From positions 496,001 through 560,000 of the forward strand of contig NZ_CP025003.1 of the NCBI RefSeq assembly GCF_002812485.1: a stretch of DNA of 64,000 nucleotides, read 5' to 3'. The notes beneath the pieces are model-generated. The model had not been told where the DNA came from and searched no databases. It saw nothing but the letters and a program-made list of their open reading frames with translations. Positions 26,426-35,936 of this stretch are shown in pieces (positions within the stretch are counted from its first letter, which is position 1; each line of letters starts with the position of its first letter). The DNA comes from Dickeya fangzhongdai (lineage in GTDB: Bacteria; Pseudomonadota; Gammaproteobacteria; Enterobacterales; Enterobacteriaceae). The position numbers and the translations under genes are program-made.

Positions 26426-28126
26426 TCAGGCGTAAATATCGTTATTTTGTCGGTTAATCGCTACCGGGGCGACGGTGGAAAGTAATTGCCGGGTGTACGG
26501 GTGTTGCGGTTGGTTAAAAATCTGCTCTACGGTGCCGCGTTCCACCACGTCGCCGTCTTTCATGACCGCAATCCGGTGACTCATGTGTTGTACCACCCCC
26601 AGATCGTGGGAGATAAACACCATCGACAGTTGCAAGCGTTGCTGCAACGCCACCAGCAGGTCCAGCACCTGCGCCTGAGTGGTGACATCCAGCGCCGATA
26701 CCGGTTCGTCGCAAATCAGCACATCCGGCTCCGCCGCCAGCGCCTGGGCGATGGAGATGCGCTGGCGCTGCCCGCCGGATAACGATTGTGGTCGTCTGGA
26801 GAGCAGCGTCGGCGACAACCCCACCAGTTCCAGCAGCGCAAGAATACGCTGCTGGCGGGCTTGTGGGCTGAGATCGCGCCGTAGGCGCAACGGTTGCTGT
26901 AGGATCTGCTCAATGGTGAACTGCGGATCGAACGAACTGAGCGGATCCTGCGTGATGGTTTGAATACGGGCGCGTAACGGGCGGCGTTCTCGTTCGGCCA
27001 GCGAGCTCCACGGTTGGCCGGACAGGCGCACTTCACCGCTGTCCGGTTGCTGCAATGCCAGAATCACTTTCCCCAGCGTGGTCTTGCCGGAGCCGGATTC
27101 GCCGACAATGCCCAGCGTCTCACCTCGTTCCACCGTCAGCGAAATGTTGTTCACCGCCGTCATACGGCTGCCGTCCGGGCGTTTGAACGAGACGGATACG
27201 CCGTCTACCTGCAACGCCAGCCCGTTCTTTTCGCCTGATTCGCCGGCGGAAGAGAGCAGAGTCGACGCCTGCGGGCTAAGCGGGTTTTCTCCCGCCAGCC
27301 AGTTGCCGCGGGTGGCGGCGGTCGGGATAGCCGCCAACAGCCTGCGGGTGTAAGGGTGCTGGGGAGCGGACAGCACCTGCCGCGCCGGGCCGCGTTCCAC
27401 CAGCGTACCTTTCTGCATCACCATCACCTGATCGGCGACCTGCGACACCACCGCCAGATCGTGGGTGATCAGCAGCACGCCGTGTCCGGCCTGCGCTAGC
27501 GCGGTGAACAGTTTCAGTACCTGCTGCTGGACGGTGGCATCCAGCGCGGTGGTGGGTTCGTCGGCGATCAATAGTTTTGGCCCGGCGGCCAGCGCCGAGG
27601 CGATCAGCGCCCGCTGGCGCAGCCCGCCGGACAGTTCATGCGGGTACTGCGCCGCGCGGTTGGCCGGATCGGGAATACCGACCTGGGCCAGCAACTCAGC
27701 GACGCGCGTCGCCACATCATTACGCGACGCCAGTTTATGGGTCAGCAGCGGTTCCGCCACCTCCTGCCCGATGCGCCGTAACGGATCGAGCGACACCAGT
27801 GCGTCTTGCAGCACGAAGCCGATCTCCCGGCCGCGCACCTGTTGCCACTGCCGATCGCTGAGTTTTTGCAGGTCGCACCGGCTGCCGTCGTGGCGCACCA
27901 GTTCGATAGCGTTGGCCTGAATCTGCGCCCGTTCACCCGCCAGCCCGACCAGCGTTCGGGCGGTGACCGATTTGCCGGAGCCGGATTCGCCCACCAGCGC
28001 CAGAATTTCACCCGGATTGACCTGAAACGACAGGTTGCGCACCGATTCCACCGGCCCGTGCGGGCTGGGGAAGGTCACGTTTAATCCATCAACGCGCAGC
28101 AACGGCTGCAAAACAGACTGACTCAT
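26426..28126 (-). CDS. Dual ABC ATPase of a peptide/nickel-type importer (DppD-DppF fusion)
   Basis: 566-aa protein with two complete nucleotide-binding domains. The first has Walker A GESGSGKSVT near 46-55, LSGGLRQR near 165 and [12 protein letters not shown] near 185. The second has GESGSGKTTLGK near 344, LSGGQRQR near 450 and LICDEPVSALD near 470. Such fused ATPases occur in GsiA/YejF-like importers. Its start overlaps the permease stop by ATGA. It is the last gene of the four-gene operon. Confidence 0.94.
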   Translation of the reverse strand: MSQSVLQPLLRVDGLNVTFPSPHGPVESVRNLSFQVNPGEILALVGESGSGKSVTARTLVGLAGERAQIQANAIELVRHDGSRCDLQKLSDRQWQQVRGREIGFVLQDALVSLDPLRRIGQEVAEPLLTHKLASRNDVATRVAELLAQVGIPDPANRAAQYPHELSGGLRQRALIASALAAGPKLLIADEPTTALDATVQQQVLKLFTALAQAGHGVLLITHDLAVVSQVADQVMVMQKGTLVERGPARQVLSAPQHPYTRRLLAAIPTAATRGNWLAGENPLSPQASTLLSSAGESGEKNGLALQVDGVSVSFKRPDGSRMTAVNNISLTVERGETLGIVGESGSGKTTLGKVILALQQPDSGEVRLSGQPWSSLAERERRPLRARIQTITQDPLSSFDPQFTIEQILQQPLRLRRDLSPQARQQRILALLELVGLSPTLLSRRPQSLSGGQRQRISIAQALAAEPDVLICDEPVSALDVTTQAQVLDLLVALQQRLQLSMVFISHDLGVVQHMSHRIAVMKDGDVVERGTVEQIFNQPQHPYTRQLLSTVAPVAINRQNNDIYA

Positions 28127-29004
28127 GCTGCCCCCTTAGCCAAAATGGCCTGCAAACGCCGGCCCAGCAGGGTGATGACGATTACCGACAGCGCAACGAC
28201 GCTGGCGGGAAACAGGCTGACCCAGGGGGCGATATCCAGGAAGTTGCGGCCGTCGGCCAGCAACGCGCCCCATTCCGCCGTGGGCGGCACCACGCCAAGC
28301 CCGAGGAAACTCAGCGCAGAGGCGGACAGCACCGCGTTGCCGACGCCGATGGTCGCCAGAATCAGCAACGGCCGTAATGTGTTGGGAATGATATGGCGCA
28401 CCACGATGTACAGTGGATGCTCGCCCAGCGCGACGGCGTGTTCCACGTAGCCGGACAGTTTCACCTGCAGCACCTGCGAGCGCACCAGCCGCGCATAGCT
28501 GGCGACGCCGGCCAGCCCTACCGCCAGCAGCGTATTTTCCGGGCCGCGCCCCAGCACCGCGATCACCAGCAGCGCCAGCAGCATTTCCGGAAACGCCAGC
28601 ATGATATCCAGTAGCCGCACCAGTACGCGGCGTACCGGTAACGGCACCAGCGCCGACAAAGTGCCCAGCAGCACGCCGCCGAGGCAGGCGATTAACATCG
28701 CGCCGACGCCGATACTCAGCGACAGTGACGTGCCATAGACGACGCGGGTGAACACGTCGCGCCCGAGCGGGTCGGTGCCGAACCAGTGGTCCGCGCTGGG
28801 CGGCTGGAGCACCGCCCCCATGTCCATCTCATCCGGCAGGCGGTGGGTGAACAGCGCAGGGAAAAACACCGCCAGCAGTAAAAGCAGTACGGCAGCGGCA
28901 GGAAGCAGGGTTGCCGGCGCCAGCCAGGGGCTACGATAGACCGTGCGATAAGGGGTATGCATCAGTGTCAGAGGCTCACGACTGGTTAAAGGTTCACTGC
29001 TCAT
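28123..29004 (-). CDS. ABC transporter permease, DppC type
   Basis: 293-aa inner-membrane permease. An N-terminal segment ends in the first helix near 30-50, and the EAA loop is GYVEHAVALGEHPLYIVVRHIIPN near 185-208, followed by LGLGVVPPTAEWG typical of DppC. It starts within the last codons of the preceding permease gene (11-bp overlap), with AAGG upstream. Confidence 0.92.
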   Translation of the reverse strand: MSSEPLTSREPLTLMHTPYRTVYRSPWLAPATLLPAAAVLLLLLAVFFPALFTHRLPDEMDMGAVLQPPSADHWFGTDPLGRDVFTRVVYGTSLSLSIGVGAMLIACLGGVLLGTLSALVPLPVRRVLVRLLDIMLAFPEMLLALLVIAVLGRGPENTLLAVGLAGVASYARLVRSQVLQVKLSGYVEHAVALGEHPLYIVVRHIIPNTLRPLLILATIGVGNAVLSASALSFLGLGVVPPTAEWGALLADGRNFLDIAPWVSLFPASVVALSVIVITLLGRRLQAILAKGAA

Positions 29005-29956
29005 GGGCGTTCGCCTTTTTTCTCAAACGGGGGTCGATAATCAGATACAGCGCATCCACCAGCAGGTTGATGACCACAAACAGCAGGGCGGACAGCATCA
29101 CCAGCCCCAGCACTAGCGGCATGTCGCGGCTTTCGATGGCGTGCAGGGTAATCTGGCCGATGCCGGCGCGGCCGAACACGGTTTCGGTCAGCACCGAGCC
29201 GCTCAGCACGCCCGCCAGCAGGGTGCCGGTCAGGGTGGACGCCGCCAGCGCGCCGTGGCGCAGGCCGTGCCGAACGCGCAGCCAGGTTTCGCTGACGCCG
29301 CGGGTGCGCACCGTCAGCGCGAACGGCTGCGATAGCGCCTCTTCCAGCCCGTCGCGCAGCACCTGGCTTAGCAGAGCAGCCAGCGGCAGACTCAAGGTGA
29401 CGACCGGCAGCACCAGCGATATCAACCCGTCGTTGCCCATTACCGGGAACCATTGCAGACGGAAGCTGAAAACGCTGAGCAACACGATGCCGACCCAGTA
29501 GACCGGCGTGCTGAGCAGCGTCAGTTCCAGCCAGGACATCAGCGCCCGCAGCCGGGCATGGCGTCCGGCGGTCAGCAAGGCGTTGAGGATCGACAGCAGC
29601 AGCGCCAGCACCAGCGCGCTGAGCGCCAGCTGGACGGTTTCCCGCATGGCGTCGCCGACCAACGCCACTACCGGCTGCCGGTACTGATAGCTGATGCCGA
29701 AATCGCCTTGCAACGCTTGTCCGCAGTAGCGCAGGTATTGCATCCACAGCGGCTGATCGAGCCCGAATTGCTTGATCAGCGCTGCCCGGTACGCCTCATC
29801 CACCACGTTATCGCCGCCGCTCAGGATCGCCACCGGATCGCCGGGGATCAGCTTGACGGCAATAAACGTCAGCGTGGCTGCGCCCCAGAGCACAGCCACG
29901 ATGGTGAAGAGTCGCTGGAGAGCCGTGACGGCCAGGTTACGGTTTAATCCAGACAT
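28994..29956 (-). CDS. ABC transporter permease, DppB type
   Basis: About 320 aa with six membrane segments, the LIPGDPVAIL segment after TM1 typical of DppB, and a C-terminal DPRLRKK tail. The EAA loop lies near LTVRTRGVSETWLRVRHGLR. ATG 29956 (or 29959) overlaps the end of the binding-protein gene by about 20 bp, so translation is probably coupled. The longer frame to 30052 is antisense-free overlap without similarity. Confidence 0.9.
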   Translation of the reverse strand: MSGLNRNLAVTALQRLFTIVAVLWGAATLTFIAVKLIPGDPVAILSGGDNVVDEAYRAALIKQFGLDQPLWMQYLRYCGQALQGDFGISYQYRQPVVALVGDAMRETVQLALSALVLALLLSILNALLTAGRHARLRALMSWLELTLLSTPVYWVGIVLLSVFSFRLQWFPVMGNDGLISLVLPVVTLSLPLAALLSQVLRDGLEEALSQPFALTVRTRGVSETWLRVRHGLRHGALAASTLTGTLLAGVLSGSVLTETVFGRAGIGQITLHAIESRDMPLVLGLVMLSALLFVVINLLVDALYLIIDPRLRKKANAHEQ

Positions 29957-31565
29957 CATAGAAGTTCGGTTTAGCGTTGGTGGCCCAGCTGATGCCCTGT
30001 ACTTTCTTCGACAGGCCCAGTTGGTAGGCCGGGACGAACAGCGGCACGGCATAAGCCTGGTCGAGCAGTTCGTGCTGGATCTGGCTGTAGAGCTGCTGAC
30101 GCTCGGCGTCGCCGGCGCCGATGGCTTTTCTCAGCTTGTCATCCAGCGAGTGGGTGCGGCTGAAGTTGTTGCCGTTGGGGGGAATATAGTTGGAATCAAA
30201 CACGGTACGCAGGATATCCGGCTCGGCGCGCACAAAGTAGTTGGACGCGATGTCGTAGTCGTTATCGTTGGTGCGGCTGATGAAGCCCCCGCTGTCCACC
30301 GGATTAAGCTGGACATCGATACCGGCCTGTTTCACCTGGAACTGCACTGCCTGGAACAGGGTGATTTCCGCTGCTTCCGATGAACCGGTGCTGTAGACGA
30401 AATGTACGGTCAGGCGTTTGCCGTCTTTGGTGCGGTAGCCTTCGCCGTCTTTGGTTTTCCAGCCTGCGTCATCCAGCAACTGGTTGGCTTTCTTCAGATC
30501 AAAACCGCCCAGCGATGCGGCTGACTTGTCGTAATACAGCGTGGAAGGACCAAGAATATTATCCGCGGCTTTCAGGGTGCCGAAGAACGCCACTTTTGTC
30601 GCTGACGCGGCATCCACCGCGTGCAGGAAGGCGCGGCGCACGCTGACATCCTGGAATGGGCCTTTGGAGGTGTTGAGGTAAAGCACCCGGTTAACGCCAG
30701 GGTTCTCGCGGGCGATCAGTTCCAGACGGTTGTCTTTTTTCAGCGCGGCGGCGTTGGCGGGCGGCACGGCGTCAATCGCCTGCACCTGGCCGCTGCTCAA
30801 CGCGCCAAGGCGCACTGAGGATTCCGGCAGGTATTTGAATTCGATTTTATCCAGATAGGCCGGACCGGTGTGGGCGGCATAGCCCGGTCCCCAGTGATAA
30901 TCCGGACGTTTTTTCAGGCGGCTGCCGCTGCCTTTTACGAAGGATTCCAGAATGAACGGACCGGAGCCGACGATGGTGTTACTGGTATTCGGCGTGTTTT
31001 TCAGGTACGTCGGCGACTGAATGCCCAAATACGGCAGGCTCAGCCCCTGCAATAGCGCGGCGAACGGGCTCTTATAGCTGATCACCAGCGTGTAGTCGTC
31101 CGGCGTGGTAATGCTGTCGATTGGCCCCAGCAGGGATTTGGCGTAGCTGGAGGTGGTTTTCGGGTCGAGAATACGGTCCAGGTTGTATTTTACCGCCGCC
31201 GCGTCCAGTTTGGTGCCGTCGCTGAACGTCACGTCCTTACGCAGGTGGAAGGTATAACGGGTGTTGTTGTCGCCGATTTCCCAGCGTTCGGCCAGCCAGG
31301 GCGTAAAACGGTTGTCTTCCGCCTGACCAACCAGCGAATCCACCACGTTGCGGGCGACCAGCGCCGCCACGGAATAAGCGGTGATGGATGGATCGATGAC
31401 CGGGGTATCGCTGCCCAGCCCGATATTCAGCGTGCCGCCTTGCACGGGCGTAACGGTGGCGTCTGCCGCGTGGGCGAAAGGCGATGCGCCCACCGCCAGA
31501 GACAGCAGCCCTGCGGTGAGTAAGGAGATCCGTGATGTTTTGCTTGCCGGAGATAATGTCGCCAT
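29937..31565 (-). CDS. ABC transporter periplasmic substrate-binding protein, SBP_bac_5 family
   Basis: Periplasmic receptor of 542 aa for the importer. ATG 31565 is preceded by GAGGAC and gives a signal peptide ending in SPFAHAADA (about residue 34). The mature protein has the family 5 layout: LNIGLGSDTPVIDPSITAY at the start, then YTFHLRKDVTFSDGTKLDA and an IVGSGPF strand. Ligand may be a peptide, opine or nickel complex; it cannot be assigned. It is first in the operon, followed by two permeases and the fused ATPase. Confidence 0.92.
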   Translation of the reverse strand: MATLSPASKTSRISLLTAGLLSLAVGASPFAHAADATVTPVQGGTLNIGLGSDTPVIDPSITAYSVAALVARNVVDSLVGQAEDNRFTPWLAERWEIGDNNTRYTFHLRKDVTFSDGTKLDAAAVKYNLDRILDPKTTSSYAKSLLGPIDSITTPDDYTLVISYKSPFAALLQGLSLPYLGIQSPTYLKNTPNTSNTIVGSGPFILESFVKGSGSRLKKRPDYHWGPGYAAHTGPAYLDKIEFKYLPESSVRLGALSSGQVQAIDAVPPANAAALKKDNRLELIARENPGVNRVLYLNTSKGPFQDVSVRRAFLHAVDAASATKVAFFGTLKAADNILGPSTLYYDKSAASLGGFDLKKANQLLDDAGWKTKDGEGYRTKDGKRLTVHFVYSTGSSEAAEITLFQAVQFQVKQAGIDVQLNPVDSGGFISRTNDNDYDIASNYFVRAEPDILRTVFDSNYIPPNGNNFSRTHSLDDKLRKAIGAGDAERQQLYSQIQHELLDQAYAVPLFVPAYQLGLSKKVQGISWATNAKPNFYDVWIKP

Positions 31566-32053
31566 TCCCTGAGTCCTCGAAATTAGCATAGTAATAAGGA
31601 GTGTAGTCTTAACAACCTACTCTAGGGAGTTGCCGGAAGTGTGTAAAAGCATAAAAAATTATTTTTAATTCCCAAAATGATATAAAAACCAGCCGGTTGT
31701 CATCGCATGCTTTGTTAGTGATGGTTGTCGTTGCGAACGACAGCATGAGTCTGATCGCATGATAAATAGAAACAAAATAGGGCAACGGCTCCTCCATATC
31801 TGTGATAAATAAACGCCGTTTGCCTCACTAAATTGCCGTGATGATTCTTGTTGTTCAGCAGCCAGTCTGGTCGGCTGGCGAATGCTCGCTCTGGGCTATG
31901 TACCACAATTAACGCAGATAAAATTGTGGCACGCTATGCGTTTCCCTATATAGCTTCGTACATTAATATTTGGCTCTTTTCATGCTAAAAAGTGGTGTTG
32001 TACCTTTTCCATTTGAACGGAGAAATCAGTTTTATCGCTAATATGCAAAGCTG
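31566..32053 (-). other. Gene-free stretch upstream of the importer operon
   Basis: About 490 bp, AT-rich, with no convincing gene. A perfect 7-bp inverted repeat, TGTCGTT / AACGACA at 31726-31742 with a 3-nt spacer, is a possible operator or the terminator of the next gene. The operon promoter should be here. Confidence 0.45.
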
Positions 32054-32407
32054 TTAGTTCTTGACGCTATATTCAATAGCGCCAGTCGCGCATTCATATA
32101 TGGCAAATAGTTGATGAGTTTTCAGAGGGCCAGATACCTGAAACGCCACCAGGTAGGTATCTGATGACACGGATTCGGGGTGTTGAGAAAACTGAATCGT
32201 AGGGGCACTGGTTCCAAGATTGGATGGTTGAAGAAGATGCCAGCGTGACATAGGGGGCTGGGAAAGATCTTTTTTTACAGAGGCAATTACTTGCTCGTAA
32301 GTGATTTCGTTACATGAAGGCCCGGTAAACCAGATGGCGTATTCATAAGCACTCAGGGCGCCAACAGTCACCAGGAAACACAATGTTATCTTCTTTTTCC
32401 ATCCCAA
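32054..32407 (-). CDS. Small exported or membrane-anchored protein, unknown
   Basis: 117 aa. A basic start (MGWKKK) and hydrophobic segment (about 7-22) indicate a signal anchor or signal peptide, with the rest periplasmic, including two cysteines (PSCNE and YECATG) that could pair. I favour the TTG start at 32407, because AGGAAGA is 7 bp upstream and the next in-frame start is lost in the domain. Not recognised. Codon use is more AT-rich than the surrounding genes, hinting at recent acquisition. Confidence 0.6.
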   Translation of the reverse strand: MGWKKKITLCFLVTVGALSAYEYAIWFTGPSCNEITYEQVIASVKKDLSQPPMSRWHLLQPSNLGTSAPTIQFSQHPESVSSDTYLVAFQVSGPLKTHQLFAIYECATGAIEYSVKN

Positions 32408-32678
32408 GATTCATCTTCCTGATTTGTCATGGCTATATGCTAAGCTATCTGAAAAATATAATTCTATTATATAAATATAAAAAAAAATTTCACTGAAAGG
32501 CAGAACATATGAATCTGCCGCCGAGCGGTTTTTTGCCATTCACGATGCGGTTTTATTCTATTGTGATATGTCGTAGATATGTCGCGGTGTTTGGTTGACG
32601 ATCAACTCTTCCGATAAATCATTTTTTCATCATTTCAGACAGGCCACCCATTCGGATGGCCTTTGATGATGAAGATGA

Positions 32679-33221
32679 TTACTGCGCGTGTTGTGTAGTC
32701 AGCGCGTTGTCTTCTGACTGGTGGGTGATGCGGTTACGCAGATCGCGCCGCGCCAGTTCGGCAACCCAGAAGCAGAACATGTGGCCGAAGATTTCTGAGA
32801 AGTGCTCGGCGAACGGCTGGTCCCACGGTGCCGGTACGGTACCGAACAGCGGCAGCAGCACCACATGGAAGACGGCCCACAGCACCAGACCGTAAAAAGC
32901 GCCTTGCCAGAGCTTGATGCGCGGCCAGAATTCCGCTGCTACGCAATAAAGCACGGTAAAGGTAATCGAGAAGCCGAAATGCATGATGAAACTCATGATC
33001 GGCCGCGGATTGCCGTTGAACAGATAGGTCAGATGCGAGAGATCAAACGACATGCCAAGCTGTTGCAATAGCTGCTGAGGCGGGTTGGTAAGATCCCTTT
33101 CCGGGGTACGAGGCGGGAAGGGAATTTCCCAGCCGAATTTGGCGATCGCGCAAATGATGCCGGCAATAATGCCAATCATCACCGCCAATATAATTTTTTC
33201 CTTAACGGTACGAGCCTGCAT
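32679..33221 (-). CDS. yagU: YagU-family inner-membrane protein (DUF1440)
   Basis: 180-aa membrane protein with about four hydrophobic segments. The C-terminal SEIFGHMFCFWVAELARRDL is almost the same as in E. coli YagU, as are GWEIPFPPRTP near 30 and AAEFWPRIKLWQGAFYG near 90-110. YagU has been linked to acid resistance in E. coli. ATG 33221 follows AGGAGA. Confidence 0.88.
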   Translation of the reverse strand: MQARTVKEKIILAVMIGIIAGIICAIAKFGWEIPFPPRTPERDLTNPPQQLLQQLGMSFDLSHLTYLFNGNPRPIMSFIMHFGFSITFTVLYCVAAEFWPRIKLWQGAFYGLVLWAVFHVVLLPLFGTVPAPWDQPFAEHFSEIFGHMFCFWVAELARRDLRNRITHQSEDNALTTQHAQ

Positions 33222-33629
33222 GGTATTTCTCCTTGGGAATAAAACAAAAAAAAGAAAAGACGAACAGTGAATAATTCACTCTCCTTTAAATAGTTACGAT
33301 CGTCTTTGCCGATAGCATACGCCTTTAAATCACGATGTTCGAGTGTTAGTCATCAAGGCTATCTATCTGATGTGTTAATTGTTTTTTCCAATCATGATAG
33401 ATGTTCTTTTAATGCGACAGATATTAAATGCTGTGGCTTATTGTAATGAAAATGTATTGTGATTTATCTGAGGAATGGATAATTCCGTCGGTAAATATTA
33501 ATCCGTTATCGAATGTGGCGAAAATAATTGGTGGTGCTTATTTTACTGTTATTATGAAATCTGAATGCTGCGTAACTGCCTGGACATTATTCAGACGAAA
33601 ATAACATCTGCGCCTGACAAGGATGATCA
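33222..33629 (+). other. Gene-free divergent promoter region
   Basis: About 408 bp, very AT-rich, between the divergent YagU-like and lipoprotein genes. It should contain both promoters. I see no clear operator or RNA gene. Confidence 0.5.
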
Positions 33630-34664
33630 ATGAGAAAAGTGATGTGGCTGGCAATGTTGCTGGTCGTGCCGTTACTGGCGTCCTGTATCCGTTTTTCCAA
33701 TCCCGCTCCTTATAAAAAGATGCTGCGCGCCCAGTTCGGCGAGCAGTTGCAGTACCTCGATATGACCCGGCTTTCCCCCTCGGAACCGTTTAAATCCTGG
33801 CAAGGCGCGTATGCGCTCTACCTGCTCGATCGCAGCGACGACCAGACCTTTATGGTCCGCTTTGCCGAAACCGACGCACCGGCGCAGTTTGTGGCGCGGG
33901 TGCAGGCGGAACGGGCAGAGAAGACAGCGTTCGTCAAACGACAGCAGGCGTACCTCGATCGGTTGCTGAAACTGAATCTGACGGGCGATTTTTTCTCGCT
34001 GGCAGGTGAGGATTTGCAGGATCGGGATGAGTGGCTGGTGGCTTATTTTGCCGATCTTTCACAGCTTGGTCAGGATCGGTTTTTTATGTCAGACGCCAGT
34101 CTGAAAGCGCTGGCGGCCGTGCTGGCGCAGAATCGCGATCCCAAACCGACGATCCGGATTTACGACGCCAGCCTGAAAGACAAGTACGCCGGCGTATTGA
34201 AAAAACACTATCACGGCATTAATGAACCGATCGGCGGCGAGCGTTATACCTATCGCATCAGTCTGGCGGATGGCGGCGCTGTCGCTTATGGTATCGATAA
34301 TACTGTTTCTCCCGCGCCGGGCATTGTCGAAGAAAAAAAGACCCCGCTCTATGATCGCTGCTATCAGGTTATTGCCCGGCAGATTAGCGAAAATTATTTT
34401 TATCGCACCTATGGCGTCTATATTTCACCGCTTGGTTTTTATCTGGGCGATTCGGTTATCCGCGAACGTATTCAGGAAAAATTGGGAACCCGGCCTTATT
34501 TTTCTTTTTCGCTGCTGGATCAAGTGAACGGTCAGAAGGTGGTGCGAGGCATCGTGGAATATACCGACTGGAAGAACGGCGATGGCAAACAGCAACTGTT
34601 TGAATATACCTATTTCTTTGCCGGCGAGCGGGTCGTACTGCGGGATTTGCGGGCCGCGCCATAA
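33630..34664 (+). CDS. Putative lipoprotein, unknown function
   Basis: 344 aa. The N-terminus MRKVMWLAMLLVVPLLASC is a lipoprotein signal with lipobox LASC, giving a lipidated Cys at residue 19; Ile at +2 favours the outer membrane. The rest is a soluble, charged alpha/beta protein with no motif I recognise. It has no operon partner: YagU is divergent and ubiI convergent. Confidence 0.8.
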   Translation: MRKVMWLAMLLVVPLLASCIRFSNPAPYKKMLRAQFGEQLQYLDMTRLSPSEPFKSWQGAYALYLLDRSDDQTFMVRFAETDAPAQFVARVQAERAEKTAFVKRQQAYLDRLLKLNLTGDFFSLAGEDLQDRDEWLVAYFADLSQLGQDRFFMSDASLKALAAVLAQNRDPKPTIRIYDASLKDKYAGVLKKHYHGINEPIGGERYTYRISLADGGAVAYGIDNTVSPAPGIVEEKKTPLYDRCYQVIARQISENYFYRTYGVYISPLGFYLGDSVIRERIQEKLGTRPYFSFSLLDQVNGQKVVRGIVEYTDWKNGDGKQQLFEYTYFFAGERVVLRDLRAAP

Positions 34665-34702
34665 TGCACGCGGCCTGATATTCTCAGGTTATGCGGCATG
34701 GA

Positions 34703-35914
34703 TCAGCCGGCATGATCCAGCCAGTCCGGTAGATCGTTAAGCCCCATCGCCTGACGCACCAGAGTCGGTTTTATGCCCGGCAGCGTGTCCGCCAGTTTCA
34801 GGCCGATGTCGCGCAGCAGGCCGCCGACCGGATGGGACGCGGCGAACAGGGTGCGAAAGCCCTGCATACTCGCCAGCATCAGCGCGGCGCTGTGCTTGCG
34901 ACGCCGTTCGTAGCGCCGCAGATACAGGTGCTGGCCGATGTCTTTGCCCTGCGCTTGCAACCGCTTGAGCTCGGCAATCAGCTCCGCCACGTCCATAAAT
35001 CCGAGGTTGACGCCCTGGCCGGCCAGCGGATGAATGGTGTGCGCCGCATCGCCCGTCAGCACCAGCCGATGGGCGGCAAAGCTGCGGGCATAGCGCGCGG
35101 TGAGCGGGAAGGTTTGACGGTCGCCCTCCAGCTGGCACAGCCCCAGCCGCATATCGAAGGTCATCGCCAACTGCCTGGCGAACTCGTCGGCGGGCAGCTC
35201 GCGCAGCTGTTGAGCGCGTTCCGGCGGCAGCGACCAGACAATCGAACAGAGGTGCGGATCGCTCAGCGGCAGAAACGCCAGAATGCCGTCGCCGTGGAAC
35301 ACCTGGCTGGCGATGGCGCCGTGCGGCCGCTCGGTGCGGATGTTGGCGACCAGCGCATGATGGCCGTAATCCCAGAAAGTCAGCGGAATGTCGGCGTGCT
35401 GGCGCAGCCAGGAGTGCGCGCCGTCCGCCCCCACCACCAGCCGGGCGGTGAGCATGCTGCCGTCTTCCAGCGTAATGAAGGCTTCGTTTTCGCCCCAGGC
35501 GACCTGCCGCAGCGCGGCGGGCGCCAGCAGGGTGATGTCCCGCGACTGGCTTGCCTGCTGCCACAGCGCCCACTGGATGACGTCGTTTTCAATAATGTGG
35601 CCGAGACGGGAGAAGCCGAACTCTTCCCCGCAAAAACGGATATTGCCGAAGCTGTCTTTGTCCCAGACATACATTTCGTTGTAAGGACTCAGCCGCTGCG
35701 CGGCAATACCCGGCCAGACGTTGAGCTTGCGCAGCAGCGCCTCGCTGGCGGCATTGATGGCGGAGACGCGCAGCGCGTGCGGGCCGTTCGCCAGCGGTTC
35801 GGTCGCGGTCTGTTTTTCCAACACGGCGACGCTCAGGCCGCTGCCTTGCAGACCGCAGGCCAGCGCCAGTCCAACCATTCCCCCGCCCGCGATGACCACA
35901 TCAAATGATTGCAT
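34703..35914 (-). CDS. ubiI: 2-octaprenylphenol hydroxylase (ubiquinone biosynthesis)
   Basis: FAD monooxygenase adding the C5 hydroxyl in ubiquinone synthesis (formerly VisC). It has 403 aa from ATG 35914, against 400 in E. coli. The Rossmann motif VIAGGGMVGLALA is at about 7-19, the second FAD motif at LVVGADGAHSWLR and GDAAHTIHPLAGQGVNLGFMD near 300. It lies just downstream of ubiH and pepP in the conserved pepP-ubiH-ubiI order. Confidence 0.95.
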   Translation of the reverse strand: MQSFDVVIAGGGMVGLALACGLQGSGLSVAVLEKQTATEPLANGPHALRVSAINAASEALLRKLNVWPGIAAQRLSPYNEMYVWDKDSFGNIRFCGEEFGFSRLGHIIENDVIQWALWQQASQSRDITLLAPAALRQVAWGENEAFITLEDGSMLTARLVVGADGAHSWLRQHADIPLTFWDYGHHALVANIRTERPHGAIASQVFHGDGILAFLPLSDPHLCSIVWSLPPERAQQLRELPADEFARQLAMTFDMRLGLCQLEGDRQTFPLTARYARSFAAHRLVLTGDAAHTIHPLAGQGVNLGFMDVAELIAELKRLQAQGKDIGQHLYLRRYERRRKHSAALMLASMQGFRTLFAASHPVGGLLRDIGLKLADTLPGIKPTLVRQAMGLNDLPDWLDHAG

Positions 35915-35936
35915 AGAGCATGAATTCCTGTCTGTG

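Noticed and set aside
31609..31906. Two small minus-strand frames upstream of the importer operon
   Set aside because: No start signals and no hydrophobic or domain pattern; they lie in the promoter region.
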